Part shown: positions 50,113-61,736 of the stretch, piece by piece | How positions within the stretch are numbered: position 1 is the stretch's first letter | Layout of the letters: every line of letters begins with the position of its first letter | NCBI RefSeq assembly: GCF_000224145.3 | Contig: NC_020179.2 | Span: forward strand, 736,571 to 800,570 | Origin: Ciona intestinalis | Lineage: Eukaryota > Chordata > Ascidiacea > Phlebobranchia > Cionidae | Length of the DNA stretch: 64,000 bases | Direction of reading: 5' to 3' | Position numbers and translations under genes: made by a program | The notes under the pieces: model-generated | Database searches by the model: none | What the model was told of the DNA's origin: nothing | What the model saw: only the letters and a program-made list of their open reading frames with translations

Positions 50113-50929
50113 AGCTACGTCATCTTTGTTAGTTCTTTTATATCCAGAATTGCGCAACCCGGATGTTGCGTAATTGAAGGCGACACGTTGCTGGCTCTAG
50201 CCGTCACGCTTTGTGAATCTAGGCGGCAATTTTAACACAATAAACGGGGTGCGAGAATGATTATCTCGCGCACAGCGTGTGTGTATAGCGAATTAGGTCA
50301 TTTATTAGAAACGGTTTCTAATCTATAAAACAGAAGTATAATCAGTGAGCAGAAATTATTTTATTTCGTAGATTTATAATCTTTATTTCAGTCTAAGATG
50401 TACAGACTACAGAGTCACCTATTCATTATCCTCGTGTGGCGGGGAATTTGAGTGGTTACAAAATATGTTAGCGCTCATCATAAACACATGGTTGCATTAC
50501 ACATCTTGTTATATTGTGTAGGTGAATTAGCATAACTATAAATCTTTAGTTTGAGTTGTTTTGTGTGTTTGTATTGTACTTTCAACCCCCCTCCCACATT
50601 TTTAGCATTTTAAAAATCATAAATATTGAAAACCTATAAAACGTGGACAAATGAATTTGCCTACTGAGAAAATACCAGTAACATAACGTATATGCATGGT
50701 AATATAAGTTTATAAATTCACCAAACAGTACAAAAATATATTTATGTGGGGAATATAAGCTGAGACATGTTTTTACTCTTCGCGTCTTTTGGTCGGGGGC
50801 AAAAAATATTTTCAGAATTATGTAACCACATGTCCATTACGACTATAAAAAACGTGGTTGATTGTTTAAAGTAAAAATGTTTAGGTGTTAACGGTATCTC
50901 ATCTTACCCCACAGAACTATAAACAGATA
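50113..50929. other. EEF1A upstream spacer
   Basis: AT-rich, with a degraded MITE-like end near 50895 (ctcatcttaccccacag) and SINE-like scraps. No gene was seen. Confidence 0.4.
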
Positions 50930-51121
50930 TAGTAGGGTGGGGGGAGATGGGACACCTTTAGCACATAATATCCAAATTCTCTTATTGTGTTTTAAACAGT
51001 TGACAACGGTCTATTGAAGTTTTGAAGTTATGGTTTTATATTTTTTGAATGTTCTTTGTTTACTACGAAATGGGACGAGAAAATAGAACGATAAGATGTC
51101 CCGTCTTTCCCCACTCTACTA
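50930..51121 (+). mobile_element. Complete MITE
   Basis: Left end tagtagggtggggggagatg, right end ccgtctttccccactctacta, TA flanks, 192 bases. Confidence 0.87.
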
Positions 51122-51639
51122 TATTTTAAATAAAGGCGCAAACGATTTTTCAGGATGACCTATTTTATCGCCAGCAGCCAATTTAATTAGACTGCTTATC
51201 GCTGGCTCAGATTTGGTGCTAAACTTAACAATAAATCTAGGTCAGACATTCACTTAATTAGAAATTCAGTCGGCTATGAATTTAGAACGGTTTAATTGCA
51301 CAGAATCACACTTCATTTTTTCTGTGTATACTGCTTACGTTTCTAGAAAGGAGGAATCAGTCTATATGCCTAAAAATGGTACCCATTTTCATTATTACGA
51401 CCGTTCTGTAATAGGTTGGGGTGAGATGGTCCACAGAATTATCTAGGCATGGCCATACCCTTCCATCTTAAAAAGCGTTCAAAGTGTTTTTATATAATTG
51501 GGTAAGACGGTCAAGGTTTTTATTTACGTTTACCGTTCAATTTGAACTAGTTACAGAATTATGTAACCGACTTTAAAATGGCGTTGTTTTATTTATAAAA
51601 CCAATGTTATATTTATAAAACCTTTATTCGCCCACAACA

Positions 51640-51745
51640 TATATGGTAGCTCGTTAGCTCGCACGAGGTGTACGAATACTCGTGTTATAACGACTATCGT
51701 TTTCCCGTCACGCGATGGTAAAGCAAGTTACATTCAAACATAAAA
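51640..51745 (+). repeat. SINE 3' end (repeated at about 53145-53250)
   Basis: cgcccacaacatatatggta ... ctcgcacgaggtgtacgaat ... gactatcgttttcccgtcac. Present in both copies of the duplicated block. Confidence 0.65.
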
Positions 51746-51829
51746 CATGCGTTGTTATTGGATGAGGGTATCCATCTTACCCCTGGTGTTATTCGTATGT
51801 AGGTATGATATTAGGCTGGAACACAATAA

Positions 51830-52240
51830 ATGTAACGAATAGAACTTCTTTTATTCTCGAAAACAACAGTCGTTATAACGTGTGTTATATTTCATACAGG
51901 CTTGAACCTAATGCTTACGAGTTATCACGTATGGTATTTATATATTTTTACTATTGTATAGTAAGGTGGGTAAAGATGGGACACTTTTAGCACATAATAC
52001 CTAAATATCCTGATCGTGTTTTAAACAATTAATAACGGTTTGGGGGAGTCGTGAGGATATGGTTTTAGAATTCTTTGAATATTTTTGTTTACTACCAATT
52101 GAGAAGATGAAATAGAATAAGAAGGTGTCCCATCTTCCCCCACCCTACTATATGGCTGACATCTTAGACGGGCCATTAGTAACCACTGTATTGTAGCTAT
52201 TGCCGGTAAATGCACATTGCCATTTATATACGCCCTATAG
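51830..52240 (-). repeat. SINE fragment split by a MITE (unsplit at about 53340-53560)
   Basis: Reverse-strand SINE with acaacagtcgttataacgtg, aatgcttacgagttatcacg and, after the MITE, ggctgacatcttagacgggc. The second block carries the same SINE without the MITE. Confidence 0.7.
51959..52150 (+). mobile_element. Complete MITE absent from the duplicate block
   Basis: 192 bases from tagtaaggtgggtaaagatg to catcttcccccaccctacta, between TA 51957-51958 and TA 52151-52152. The empty site in the duplicate reads ctattgtatggctgac (about 53469-53484), with a single TA. This is a presence/absence difference with exact ends. Confidence 0.92.
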
Positions 52241-53956
52241 AGCGATGTTAAACAAAGTGGGTGCACCCGATCAGTGAGGCAGAATTTCTAGGTTATACAA
52301 AAAAACAATACAATACTTTCGTGGAGCTAAACATGTCTTGCAATTTGAAAACAAAGTTTGCTTTTTAAATATTTAATAAGTCGATGCTCGTAGTGTGACC
52401 AAAACAGAGCGGACTACATGTGCGCAAGTGTACAAAAACAATAAACACAACACGGGTGGACTACAACGACATAATACTAATAAGTATGTAGTATAATGAG
52501 TGGACTTTATGGCTCTTTCCAGAGACGTAAACCTATAGCGCTTACCTTCATGGACACAGTATAGTCAATTTACTGGGCGTCAGAATACACTTGTTCACGA
52601 CAGATGTACGCTAAGCACACAGAGCCTTACNNNNNNNNNNNNNNNNNNNNNNNNNNNNNNNNNNNNNNNNNNNNNNNNNNTTTTTCAGGATGACCTATTT
52701 TATCGCCAGCAGCCAATTTAATTAGACTGCTTATCGCTGGCTCAGATTTGGTGCTAAACTTAACAATAAATCTAGGTCAGACATTCACTTAATTAGAAAT
52801 TCAGTCGGCTATGAATTTAGAACGGTTTAATTGCACAGAATCACACTTCATTTTTTCTGTGTATACTGCTTACGTTTCTAGAAAGGAGGAATCAGTCTAT
52901 ATGCCTAAAAATGGTATCCATTTTCATTATTACGACCGTTCTGTAATAGGTTGGGTTGAGATGGTCCACAGAATTATCTAGGCATGGCCATACCCTTCCA
53001 TCCTAAAAAGCGTTCAAAGTGTTTTTATATAATTGGGTAAGACGGTCAAGGTTTTTATTTACGTTTACCGTTCAATTTGAACTAGTTACAGAATTATGTA
53101 ACCGACTTTAATATGGCGTTGTTATATTTATAAAACCTTTATTCGCCCACAACATATATGGTAGCTCGTAAGCTGGCACGAGGTGTATGAACACTCGTGC
53201 TATAACGACTGTCGTTTTCCCACCACGCGATGGTAAAGTAATTCATTACATTCAAATATAAAACATGGGTTGTTATTGGATGAGGGTATCCATCTTATCA
53301 CTGGTGTTATTCGTATTTAGGTATGAATTTAGGCTGGAACACAATAAATATAACGAATAGAGCTTCTTTTATTCTCGAAAACAACAGTCGTTATAACGTG
53401 TGTTATATTTTATACAGGCTTGAACCTAATGCTTACGAGTTACCACGTATGTTATTTATACATTTTTACTATTGTATGGCTGACATCTTATAGACCATTA
53501 GTCACCACTGGGTTGTAGCAATTGCCGTTAAAGGCATATTGCCATGTATACGCCCTACTTCATATAGAACGATATTAAACAAAGTGGGTGCACCCAATCA
53601 GTGCGACGGACTCTCTAAAGGTCATAAAAAAACAATACAATTCTCCGTAGTGCTAAACATGTCTTGTTATTTGAAAACAAAGTTTGCTTTTTAAATATTT
53701 AATAAGTCGATGCTCGTAGTGTGACCAAAACAGAGCGGACTACATGTGCGCAAGTGTACAAAAACAATAAACACAACACGGGTGGACTACAACGACATAA
53801 TACTAATAAGTATGTAGTATAATGAGTGGACTTTATGGCTCTTTCCAGAGACGTAAACCTATAGCGCTTACCTTCATGGACACAGTATAGTCAATTTACT
53901 GGGCGTCAGAATACACTTGTTCACGACAGATGTACGCTAAGCACACAGAGCCTTAC

Positions 53957-54444
53957 TTTTACAGTGCTAATATACATTCAAGTACATGGGCAAAACACTT
54001 CTCTGACATCGGACGGTTTGGGCTAAATACTTAATGAGCTGCACAACCAACATGGTACTATTAAATTAACAAATTTGTGCGGCGTTACTTGCTTTGTAAG
54101 GAGTTTCTTTACAGAAAATGTGCGCGTTTTAGGTATAGGAAGATGTACATACGCATAGTCTTGTTACAGTTAGGAAAATATAAGTGGAAGAAAACTATAA
54201 GCCGATGACAGCAACAAAAATCACCAGTTGGTTCGAATAATACAGCTCATAAATTAATGTGTAAAACTAAAAAGAAAATTAACTGCTATAACTGCAAAAA
54301 GGAAAGTCACCACAGTACAAAAACAAGTGTAACACTGCGGAAATATGAGACGACCGTCTTCAGTATCTTTGTGAAGTGTTTTTGATACCGAAAATTTGGA
54401 AAGGTTTCTTAAACATGGAACTAAGATGAACCTTAATTTTCTTT
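53957..54444. other. Spacer and 3' flank of DCDC2
   Basis: Unique AT-rich DNA; no gene or repeat recognised. Probably includes the DCDC2 3' UTR. Confidence 0.45.
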
Positions 54445-57400
54445 TTATGGGGGGACTTCTACACCAGCCGATCCGTTCGGCAGGCTTGATTTTATTTCAA
54501 CAGAACTAGCGACTGCTGGATCATCGTTCACCGTAAGTGCGTCTGATGCTGGTCTGGAATGTAAGAAACTGATTAGAGTGTAAACACAAAATAAACCTTA
54601 TTATTAATAATAATTTAGGACGATTCCCGTCGCATAAAAAGCCCTTTATATTATAATAGGCTACGTGTTTACTTCGTGAAAATATTCTGGCAACGGGTAA
54701 CTTACACCACATACAATACCTTGTATTAACGAACCTCGCTGTATTTTCGGGAGACACCAATTTGAGTGATTCATCAACATTGCCATTGTTGTCAAGGGGA
54801 ACCGCGTCTTCTGTAACCACATTCTCAGAGTTTTCAGTTGGAATGATCGCTTCACCATCTGCAGAAGACCTTTGTATATCAGGTTGTTCTTTGAGATCTT
54901 CAGTAGTTTCTTTTGGAGTATCATCAAAACTAATAAGAGCATCCTCCTCTGTGGTTGGGATTGGGGAAGAAGGAGTTACAGGTCTGATTTCTTCCGATAA
55001 CACTTGATCATCATCTTTTTCTAAATCTTCAACTGCATTTACTGGTTCTTGTTCAACATGTTCATCCTCAGCAAGATCCTCAGAAATCGAAGCTTCGTTA
55101 TTGGCTAGATTTTCTTCATTAACATCAGAAGTTACCTCGTTATGTTTCTCAGGTTCTTCAGCAACTGCACTGGTCGGGTCTTCCACAGCTGGATCTTCAC
55201 CTAGATCTTGAGCAGCTTCTGAAGTTGTTGTCACATCAGGTAATGCTTCAGAAGTTGTGGTATCAGGAAGAGTTTCTGAAACAGGGGCAGGTACTTCTGG
55301 GGTGCTTGGTACCTCCACAACTGCTTCGTCTTCATCATTTGATACAACAACTGGCACTGCAACAATTTCATTTGGTATCACCACTTCTTGATCATCTTCA
55401 GGTTTATCTTGATCATTCTCGGCTTCTTCATGGTTTTGAACTTCTTCAGATGGTTGATCTTCTATTTTCGCTGATTTATCCTCTTCAACTTTTTGATCTT
55501 CTGTAACTTCATTTTCTAAATGGTCCTTTGGTTCTTCTAACTCTTCTTGGTTTAGATTTTCAGCTTCAACCAAGTCATTAGAATCAACTTGTTCATCTTG
55601 TGGTTCAGTGTTCTTTTCAACATCATCCAAAGGTGTCAACAGATCAGCTTCAACCTCATCAGACACTTGATCATCACCACCATCTGTGGTAACAACTGCG
55701 TCTACTTCTACAAGATCCTCACCCACAACCTGATCATCTTCTTGATTATTTGCCAAGACTTCATTCTCCAAAATTTCATCTTCATGTTGCTGTAAAAACA
55801 TTTCTTCAATTAAGTATTGCATATGATTATGCAGACAGAAATCACAGAAATTAATGCAACAGGAAGATAACAAAATTACCTTGTTTTGTGCAACATATGT
55901 TGACATACTATCAAGCATTTAAAGCAAAGAAGATTACTGAGATGCATATTACAGAGTTCTGTATTTGTTTTGCTATATGTACATTTAGATGTTTTGAAGA
56001 GGTAAAAGGAGTATGAAAATAATTTTCAAATAAAAATAGAAAGTGCGACATGGTTATAGAGTATCACAGGCATAAAGTTATATTAATTGCTTCCGATCAG
56101 CAAGACTTTAGGAGAGGGTAATTTAAAAGATGTAAGACAGCATGCAATAGAATACAAAGACACTACAAGCATTGTAGATGCGTGAACTGCCCAGAATGCA
56201 AGAATTGTTAATAATTCTGACATCCAGTGGAAGTTTCACATATTCTCTGAGCATCATTCTCACAGCATACAATCTACCATTTCTATTTAAAATCGGTTTA
56301 ATTATTTCCAGTAAAATTGATGCTCAATTGAGATATGTATTATTCGATTATATGGGATTATTTGTTTAAGGGTTATTGCGACCATGCTAGTTAAAGGGTT
56401 ATCTTTGCTTCATTCTAATTGCTTTTAATGTTAATATCTATGGTAGGCTTGATGGTATCTTAGTTCTTCACGCTGTCGGCTGCTGGAGAGAATTCGGCTT
56501 CAATTCCCTCTCCACTCCGTTCTATGAAAAAGTCAACAAAGCCTGGATTCAAGCATTAACCCAAAGCTTGTCTTTGCTACTGATTTACACCAAAATTACC
56601 ACGCAAGATTTTGATTGATTTAAACCGCTGTTACATAAGATGCTAATTAATTTATAAATTTGTATTACTTCTATCATTAACTCATTTTTTTTAAAGTTTA
56701 GTTCACCGTTTAATCACAAATCTACAGATGCAAATTTCGGGTTCACACAAAACAAGATCAAATTTTGGGATGTTTGATTTCGTCAAAGTTTAAAAGTGTA
56801 TTAAGTTAGTGTTGAATCAGGTTGTCTATACATAGTAACATGTTATATCACTAATTCAACAAACAAGTTTATACAAATTCACCCAAGCTGCAATCGGTAT
56901 CTGCCATTCGATCATTCTGTATGGGTATAATGTCTAGTTTAACTAACAGAAGATTGCGGGTTTTATCTGAAAACTTTCTTTTCTGCTATTTAATAAATAC
57001 TTGTTCAGATTGCTACTTGAAAATGTTGAAAACAATTAAACCATTGTGCTCAAAATCTTTCATTCAGAATGAGTATGATACACAGTTTATCAGAACTAGC
57101 AAAAAAATAACAGGACCATTTATTGCAACACAGTGGGGCTACATTTATTGAAGACTATTAAAAACAAGCTCTTTCTCTCTATATGTTGAACATAAGCAAA
57201 ACACGAATTCTAAAAATAAACCCAAGACTTTTTACTATTGATGTCTTGTTCTCTCTGATCACAGCTTTTCTGTTTTTTAATATTTCTCTTCTGTCTGTTT
57301 CTTACTTTAACCTGACGCTTGTGGTCTTTCATTACCTAAAACCGAACACTAAAGTTGCAACAAAAACACAATGGAAAATACAACACCTTTAGAAACATAC

Positions 57401-60400
57401 CAAGCACAAACAATTCTAAACCAAGTGTAGTATATAGTTGTGTTGTGACAATAACACATACACAACGTTTGTTTGAACACTTACATGCGACAAAGTCACA
57501 TAACAACAAGGATTCTACTTTGCATAACTCACCTCAGCCACTTTAACTCCATTTTGCTCTTCTGTTGGAAGTTCTGTTGGCACGGGTGCAACAACTGGAA
57601 GAGGTTCCTGTACAACTTCATCCTCTTGGTCTTCCTCTACCTCCTCTTCCACTAACTCCTCTTCTGGTTGGGTGTTAGTAACGGGAGGGGCGGCAGCGGG
57701 GACAGGAGCAGTGTAATCTGTGTTAGTAGGGGTAAAGGGGTCATGGCATGCAACTTTTCTGTTAGATAAGAATAAAGGAGGATATGTTTCCATTACTGAG
57801 AAATTGGAAATTATATTTATTAAATGCAGAAGAATGATATGCAAAGGTATAGTTTGATTAGTTAGGAAAGATAAAACATGCTTATTTATTTTCTTATGTA
57901 TCCAAAAATCATAAAATTGTCTCCATACCTTCTTCCTCTGCTCCTGCTTCGTCATTTTCATTGACTTCATTGTTTTCAATCACTGGTTCCGACTCCCGAT
58001 GTTCATCAGCATTGGATGCAGCAACATTAACATTGACATCTTCATCATGTCCGTTGGTGTTGACCACAGCTTGATCATCAATGGCTTCTTCATCAACCGC
58101 ATCAGCAGGAACCTTAGAAAAAGTTTAAATGTAATGTAGGGAGGATGTAACATAGAATGACCTTGTGAAAATACAAAATGCAAGGCCAATAAAACTATTT
58201 CATTTGAAAGTTTATTATCACTGTTATATTGCAACTGTAGGTGTTAAAGCTAATATTAGTAAAAGTGAAACTAAATATGCCATTGTTCCAGGAACCTTAG
58301 AACAATTCAGTTTTAATCTAATGTGGAGTAAATGTAAAAAACAACAACATAGCATTGTAGTGCTTCTACAGTATGCCAGGTACAGTAAACTGACAAAACC
58401 GTGTGCTTCTAAACAACTAGAACTTTGGAAGTTAAAAGTGTAAACATTGCAACTGAAAATTATTGGCATTAGTGAGAGTGTGACTGAAAATGCCTTTGTC
58501 CCAAACACAGATTATTTTGAACAGTTTTGTCCTATTTGGAAGAGGGGTATTCACTCTATTTTCTTCCTTCCAGACCATTTCAAAACACCAACTCATTTTT
58601 CTTTCTAAATATGCTACTGTTTATGGGTGATTGTTTATTTCTACCTGGTCAATTGGAAGATCAACTTTGGTGTCCTCGTCCTCCTGGACTTCCTCGGCAC
58701 GGATGGTTTCCCCATTTGCATGGAAGACACCATCGCTCTCCGCTGATGGAGGATGTGGGATGTTGTTCATCTTCCCTGATCTTTTCACCTTAACAGGTTT
58801 AGCGTGGAATACGGATTCTCCTTCATGTGTTGGATGGGCACCTGGTGAGGAGTGTAAATGAAGATTGTAAAAAAAATGTTTTATAACTTAAAATATTTTT
58901 AAATTGATAATACAATAATAATTTTGTTTGTTTCTTAATTACAATAGCGAAGCTATAGCAAAAAAAATAAAGTTTTTAAACACCCTTACAATTATTAACA
59001 TATATATTACATTCAGTTGGAAAAAAAAGAAGCTACCTAGCAGACAAACAATAAGCCAAAGGTGTTTAATCATTTCCAGGTTAAAATTAATGTAGGAAAA
59101 ATGGACAACACCCATACAATAATAACTGTGCTTTATCCTCAATAAAATTGAAAGGGGAAACAGTTAAACGTGTAATATTAAAATAGCAATGTTAGTTTCA
59201 ACTGATTGGTATAAACTTCTTGACTTTTATATTATAATATTATTTTACCAGGTGGTTTGGGCTTGTACTTTTTCGTTTTGAGTGGTCTGTATCCCGTCAA
59301 AGCACTTGCACCCATTACAGTTGTCTCTTCTTCTTCTTTATGTTGCTTCCTTTGGGCGTACTGTACGTTGGGTTTAAATAATATGATATAAAGCTAAGTA
59401 TTTAATTGCAATTTTTATTATTGTAGCCTACCTTATTGTATAATATTATGAATGAATGTAACGTATTTACCGCGCGTGGTGGTAAAACGATAGTCGTTAT
59501 AATACAGATGTTCTGTTTCACACACCTTGTGCCGGCCTACGGGTTACGAAATATGTATGTATGTAACAAGTATGTATCCTTGTTTGTCATTGTTTTTAAT
59601 TACGTGAGCAACTTTAAAACTTTTAACTTTGCGCTATTTTAAAGGAGGAAAAACACAAATGAAATAGGAAACAAAGTAGTTCAAGCAAAAGTTATAAACA
59701 AAGTCGACGGACGTACCATTTTCGTGTACGTTTGATCGTCTCCTTCTTTTTGCGGCGGCCTTGGACGTCGCTTGATCGGCGGGAGAGGGTTTCTGTAGAA
59801 GTGAATTGTATTGATAACAAGATCAAGATATAAAACAACTATGCTATAGATAAACTCGTAAGCGGACACAAGGTGTATGAATCAGAACGCTCGTGTTATA
59901 ACGACTGCCGTTGACAAAGTTACATACATTGCAACTTGTAAGCGAGCACAAGGTGTAAGAAACAGAACATCCGTGTTCTAGCTACAGTTAGTTCTCCGCC
60001 ACCCGAAAGTAAACATCTATTCATTTATTCAAGCAATTAACATTCTAGTTACCCTCTTCGAGGAGAATGTGTTTTCTGCATAGAGTTGATGTCACCGTAA
60101 GCAATCTTCTTTATCCGTTCAGTACCGACTGCGATGTAATACTTGCCGTTTTCAAGCTCAGAGGGATCGCCAAGTAAATGGTAATCCATATCGTAAAGCC
60201 TGTGAAGAAATCACTAATTAGAAAGGTAAATTGTCGCTAACAAGGCCGTTAACTATAAAATAACTACTCAAATTAGGTGAGGGCATTGAGTATAAAACAG
60301 GGACGCAAATTTAGTTATGTTTTAGAATTGCACACAATTTGTTTGTTTTTTGTTTTAGAGTTATTTTGTTTAGAGTTATTTAAAGTAGAGTTCAAACAAA

Positions 60401-61736
60401 ATTAGTTATTTGTGTTGAAATCTGGTTGCGGTTGGTCGGTTAAAGGCCACATCCTGGAATTGTTTATTCAGGTTTGAATTATTTATGTAGCGGTCCCGAC
60501 AGACCTTTCGATTTCGATCGCCCTGTGTCCATACAGCTTCGAAACTTCAATAATATAGCATAAACACAAACATGACAAAAGTATGGTAGGGTGGGGGAAG
60601 ATAGGACACATTTTCTTTCTATTCTCTCGTCCCACTTGTTAGTAAACAAAGAACATTCAGAAAATTCTTAAACCGTATCCTCAAGACCACCACAGATCGT
60701 TGTTAATTGTTTAAAACGTGATCAGGATATTTGGATATTATGTGATAAAGGTGTCCCGTCTGCCCCCACCCTACTATATTTCAATGTTATCGATTTTACA
60801 CTGCAGTTCTTTGCAGCAAAGAATAGCGCGAACAATCCAGCCATCGTGTACTCACTTCCGCACTGCTTTACCGGTTCGAAGACAAATCTTTTCTGTGATC
60901 TCACTGAGTACAAGGTCCCAGGATTTCATCGCTCGTGGAATCAGGAGGAGACGAATAGCAGGAGCGTTTATGTCCCCGTTTCCATAAACACTGCACAAAT
61001 ATTTAAATGAAAACAAAATAGATTTAATGAAATTGTATATGACCTAATGTAACTTGTTCTGTTCAAATAATAATCCAATAGATCAAGTCATTAGTGCATA
61101 TTCATCAATGTAACTAGTTTTAACCTCACATGCGCGAGAAAAGGCTACCGTTATCACTTATTTAAGTTTGCGCGTGTTATAATTTAGGAATGTAGTGTAA
61201 TTTGAAATTATTCGGTGAAAATCGACTCACTAAATTTGGCATGGTTCTTTGACGTACTTGCGCCATCTCGCGGACACGTTCATTCTGTTGTGATGTGGTA
61301 ACTGTAAAGAAAACAGAAAACTTTATTAACGTGATGATCGATGGCTTGGTACAGCTAGCGTCGTATCTTATTTTTACAATGGAACAGACAAAACAGTATC
61401 ATAATAGTTGTATGTCATCGTTAACGGCAATTTTACGAATTGTTCTACAATATACATATATCCTGAAATATCATCCTAGAATTCTAAGTTATAGATAACA
61501 CAAAAGTAATTAAGTGTTTTTTCTCCAACGTAAATCAAAACTGCCCAATTTTTTGCAAAAGCGTAACAAAGTGTTGATTAATTTATATTAAACTGATTAT
61601 TTAACGAATTCTGAGACATTTGTGATTAGGAAAAGCGTACCTTATGAGAGTATATCTGTAATCTCTGAATTAGAACACGACGCCTTAACAGAATATGGCT
61701 TTCTGGCTGCCAAGATTTATATCTACACGACGACAT
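54445..61736 (-). CDS. DCDC2: DCDC2-like doublecortin-domain protein with long acidic tail
   Basis: Eleven exons on the minus strand: 61736-61641, 61301-61231, 60990-60856, 60199-60053, 59792-59717, 59360-59249, 58841-58645, 58112-57929, 57717-57533, 55789-54735 and 54553-54445. Phases agree, giving 788 residues. MNVSARWRKYVKEPCQIYV, TEKICLRTGKAVRKLY and ELENGKYYIAVG match the second doublecortin domain of vertebrate DCDC2, and AEEVQEDEDTKVDLPIDQ matches its conserved middle. DCX domains bind microtubules; vertebrate DCDC2 is ciliary. The first DCX domain is absent. Exon 1 encodes only 32 residues (MSSCRYKSWQ...), with an in-frame stop upstream of its ATG. Residues about 402-752, one exon, are almost entirely Glu/Asp/Val/Pro/Thr-rich and probably disordered. 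The big exon ends at a weak donor, GAG/gttcgt. Exon 1 is the least certain part. Confidence 0.88.
55790..57532. other. Large intron of the DCDC2-like gene
   Basis: About 1.7 kb of AT-rich DNA between the acidic exon and the preceding exon. No repeats or exons were recognised; open frames on both strands look random. Confidence 0.6.
59450..59575 (-). repeat. SINE fragment in DCDC2 intron
   Basis: Reverse-strand end with aatgaatgtaacgtatttac, taaaacgatagtcgttataa and acaccttgtgccggcctacg. Confidence 0.7.
59845..60020 (+). repeat. Two tandem SINE 3' ends in DCDC2 intron
   Basis: 59848-59915 and 59916-60015 each contain the final SINE segment (aactcgtaagcggacacaag, then caacttgtaagcgagcacaa) ending in the region before the ttcattcat-like end. 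Confidence 0.65.
60584..60775 (-). mobile_element. Complete MITE in DCDC2 intron
   Basis: Left end tggtagggtgggggaagata, right end ccgtctgcccccaccctacta, TA flanks, 192 bases. It ends about 80 bases from the DCX exon. Confidence 0.87.

Larger units (their letters stand above)
51146..53956. repeat. Duplicated 1.3-kb block on both sides of a 50-N gap
   Basis: 51146-52630 and 52681-53956 align over their whole length in the same orientation, with scattered substitutions and small indels, and are separated by exactly 50 N. The first copy stops at gagccttac, which in the second continues into unique DNA. The main difference is a MITE at 51959-52150 present only in the first copy. This looks like two haplotypes kept side by side. 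Confidence 0.85.
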
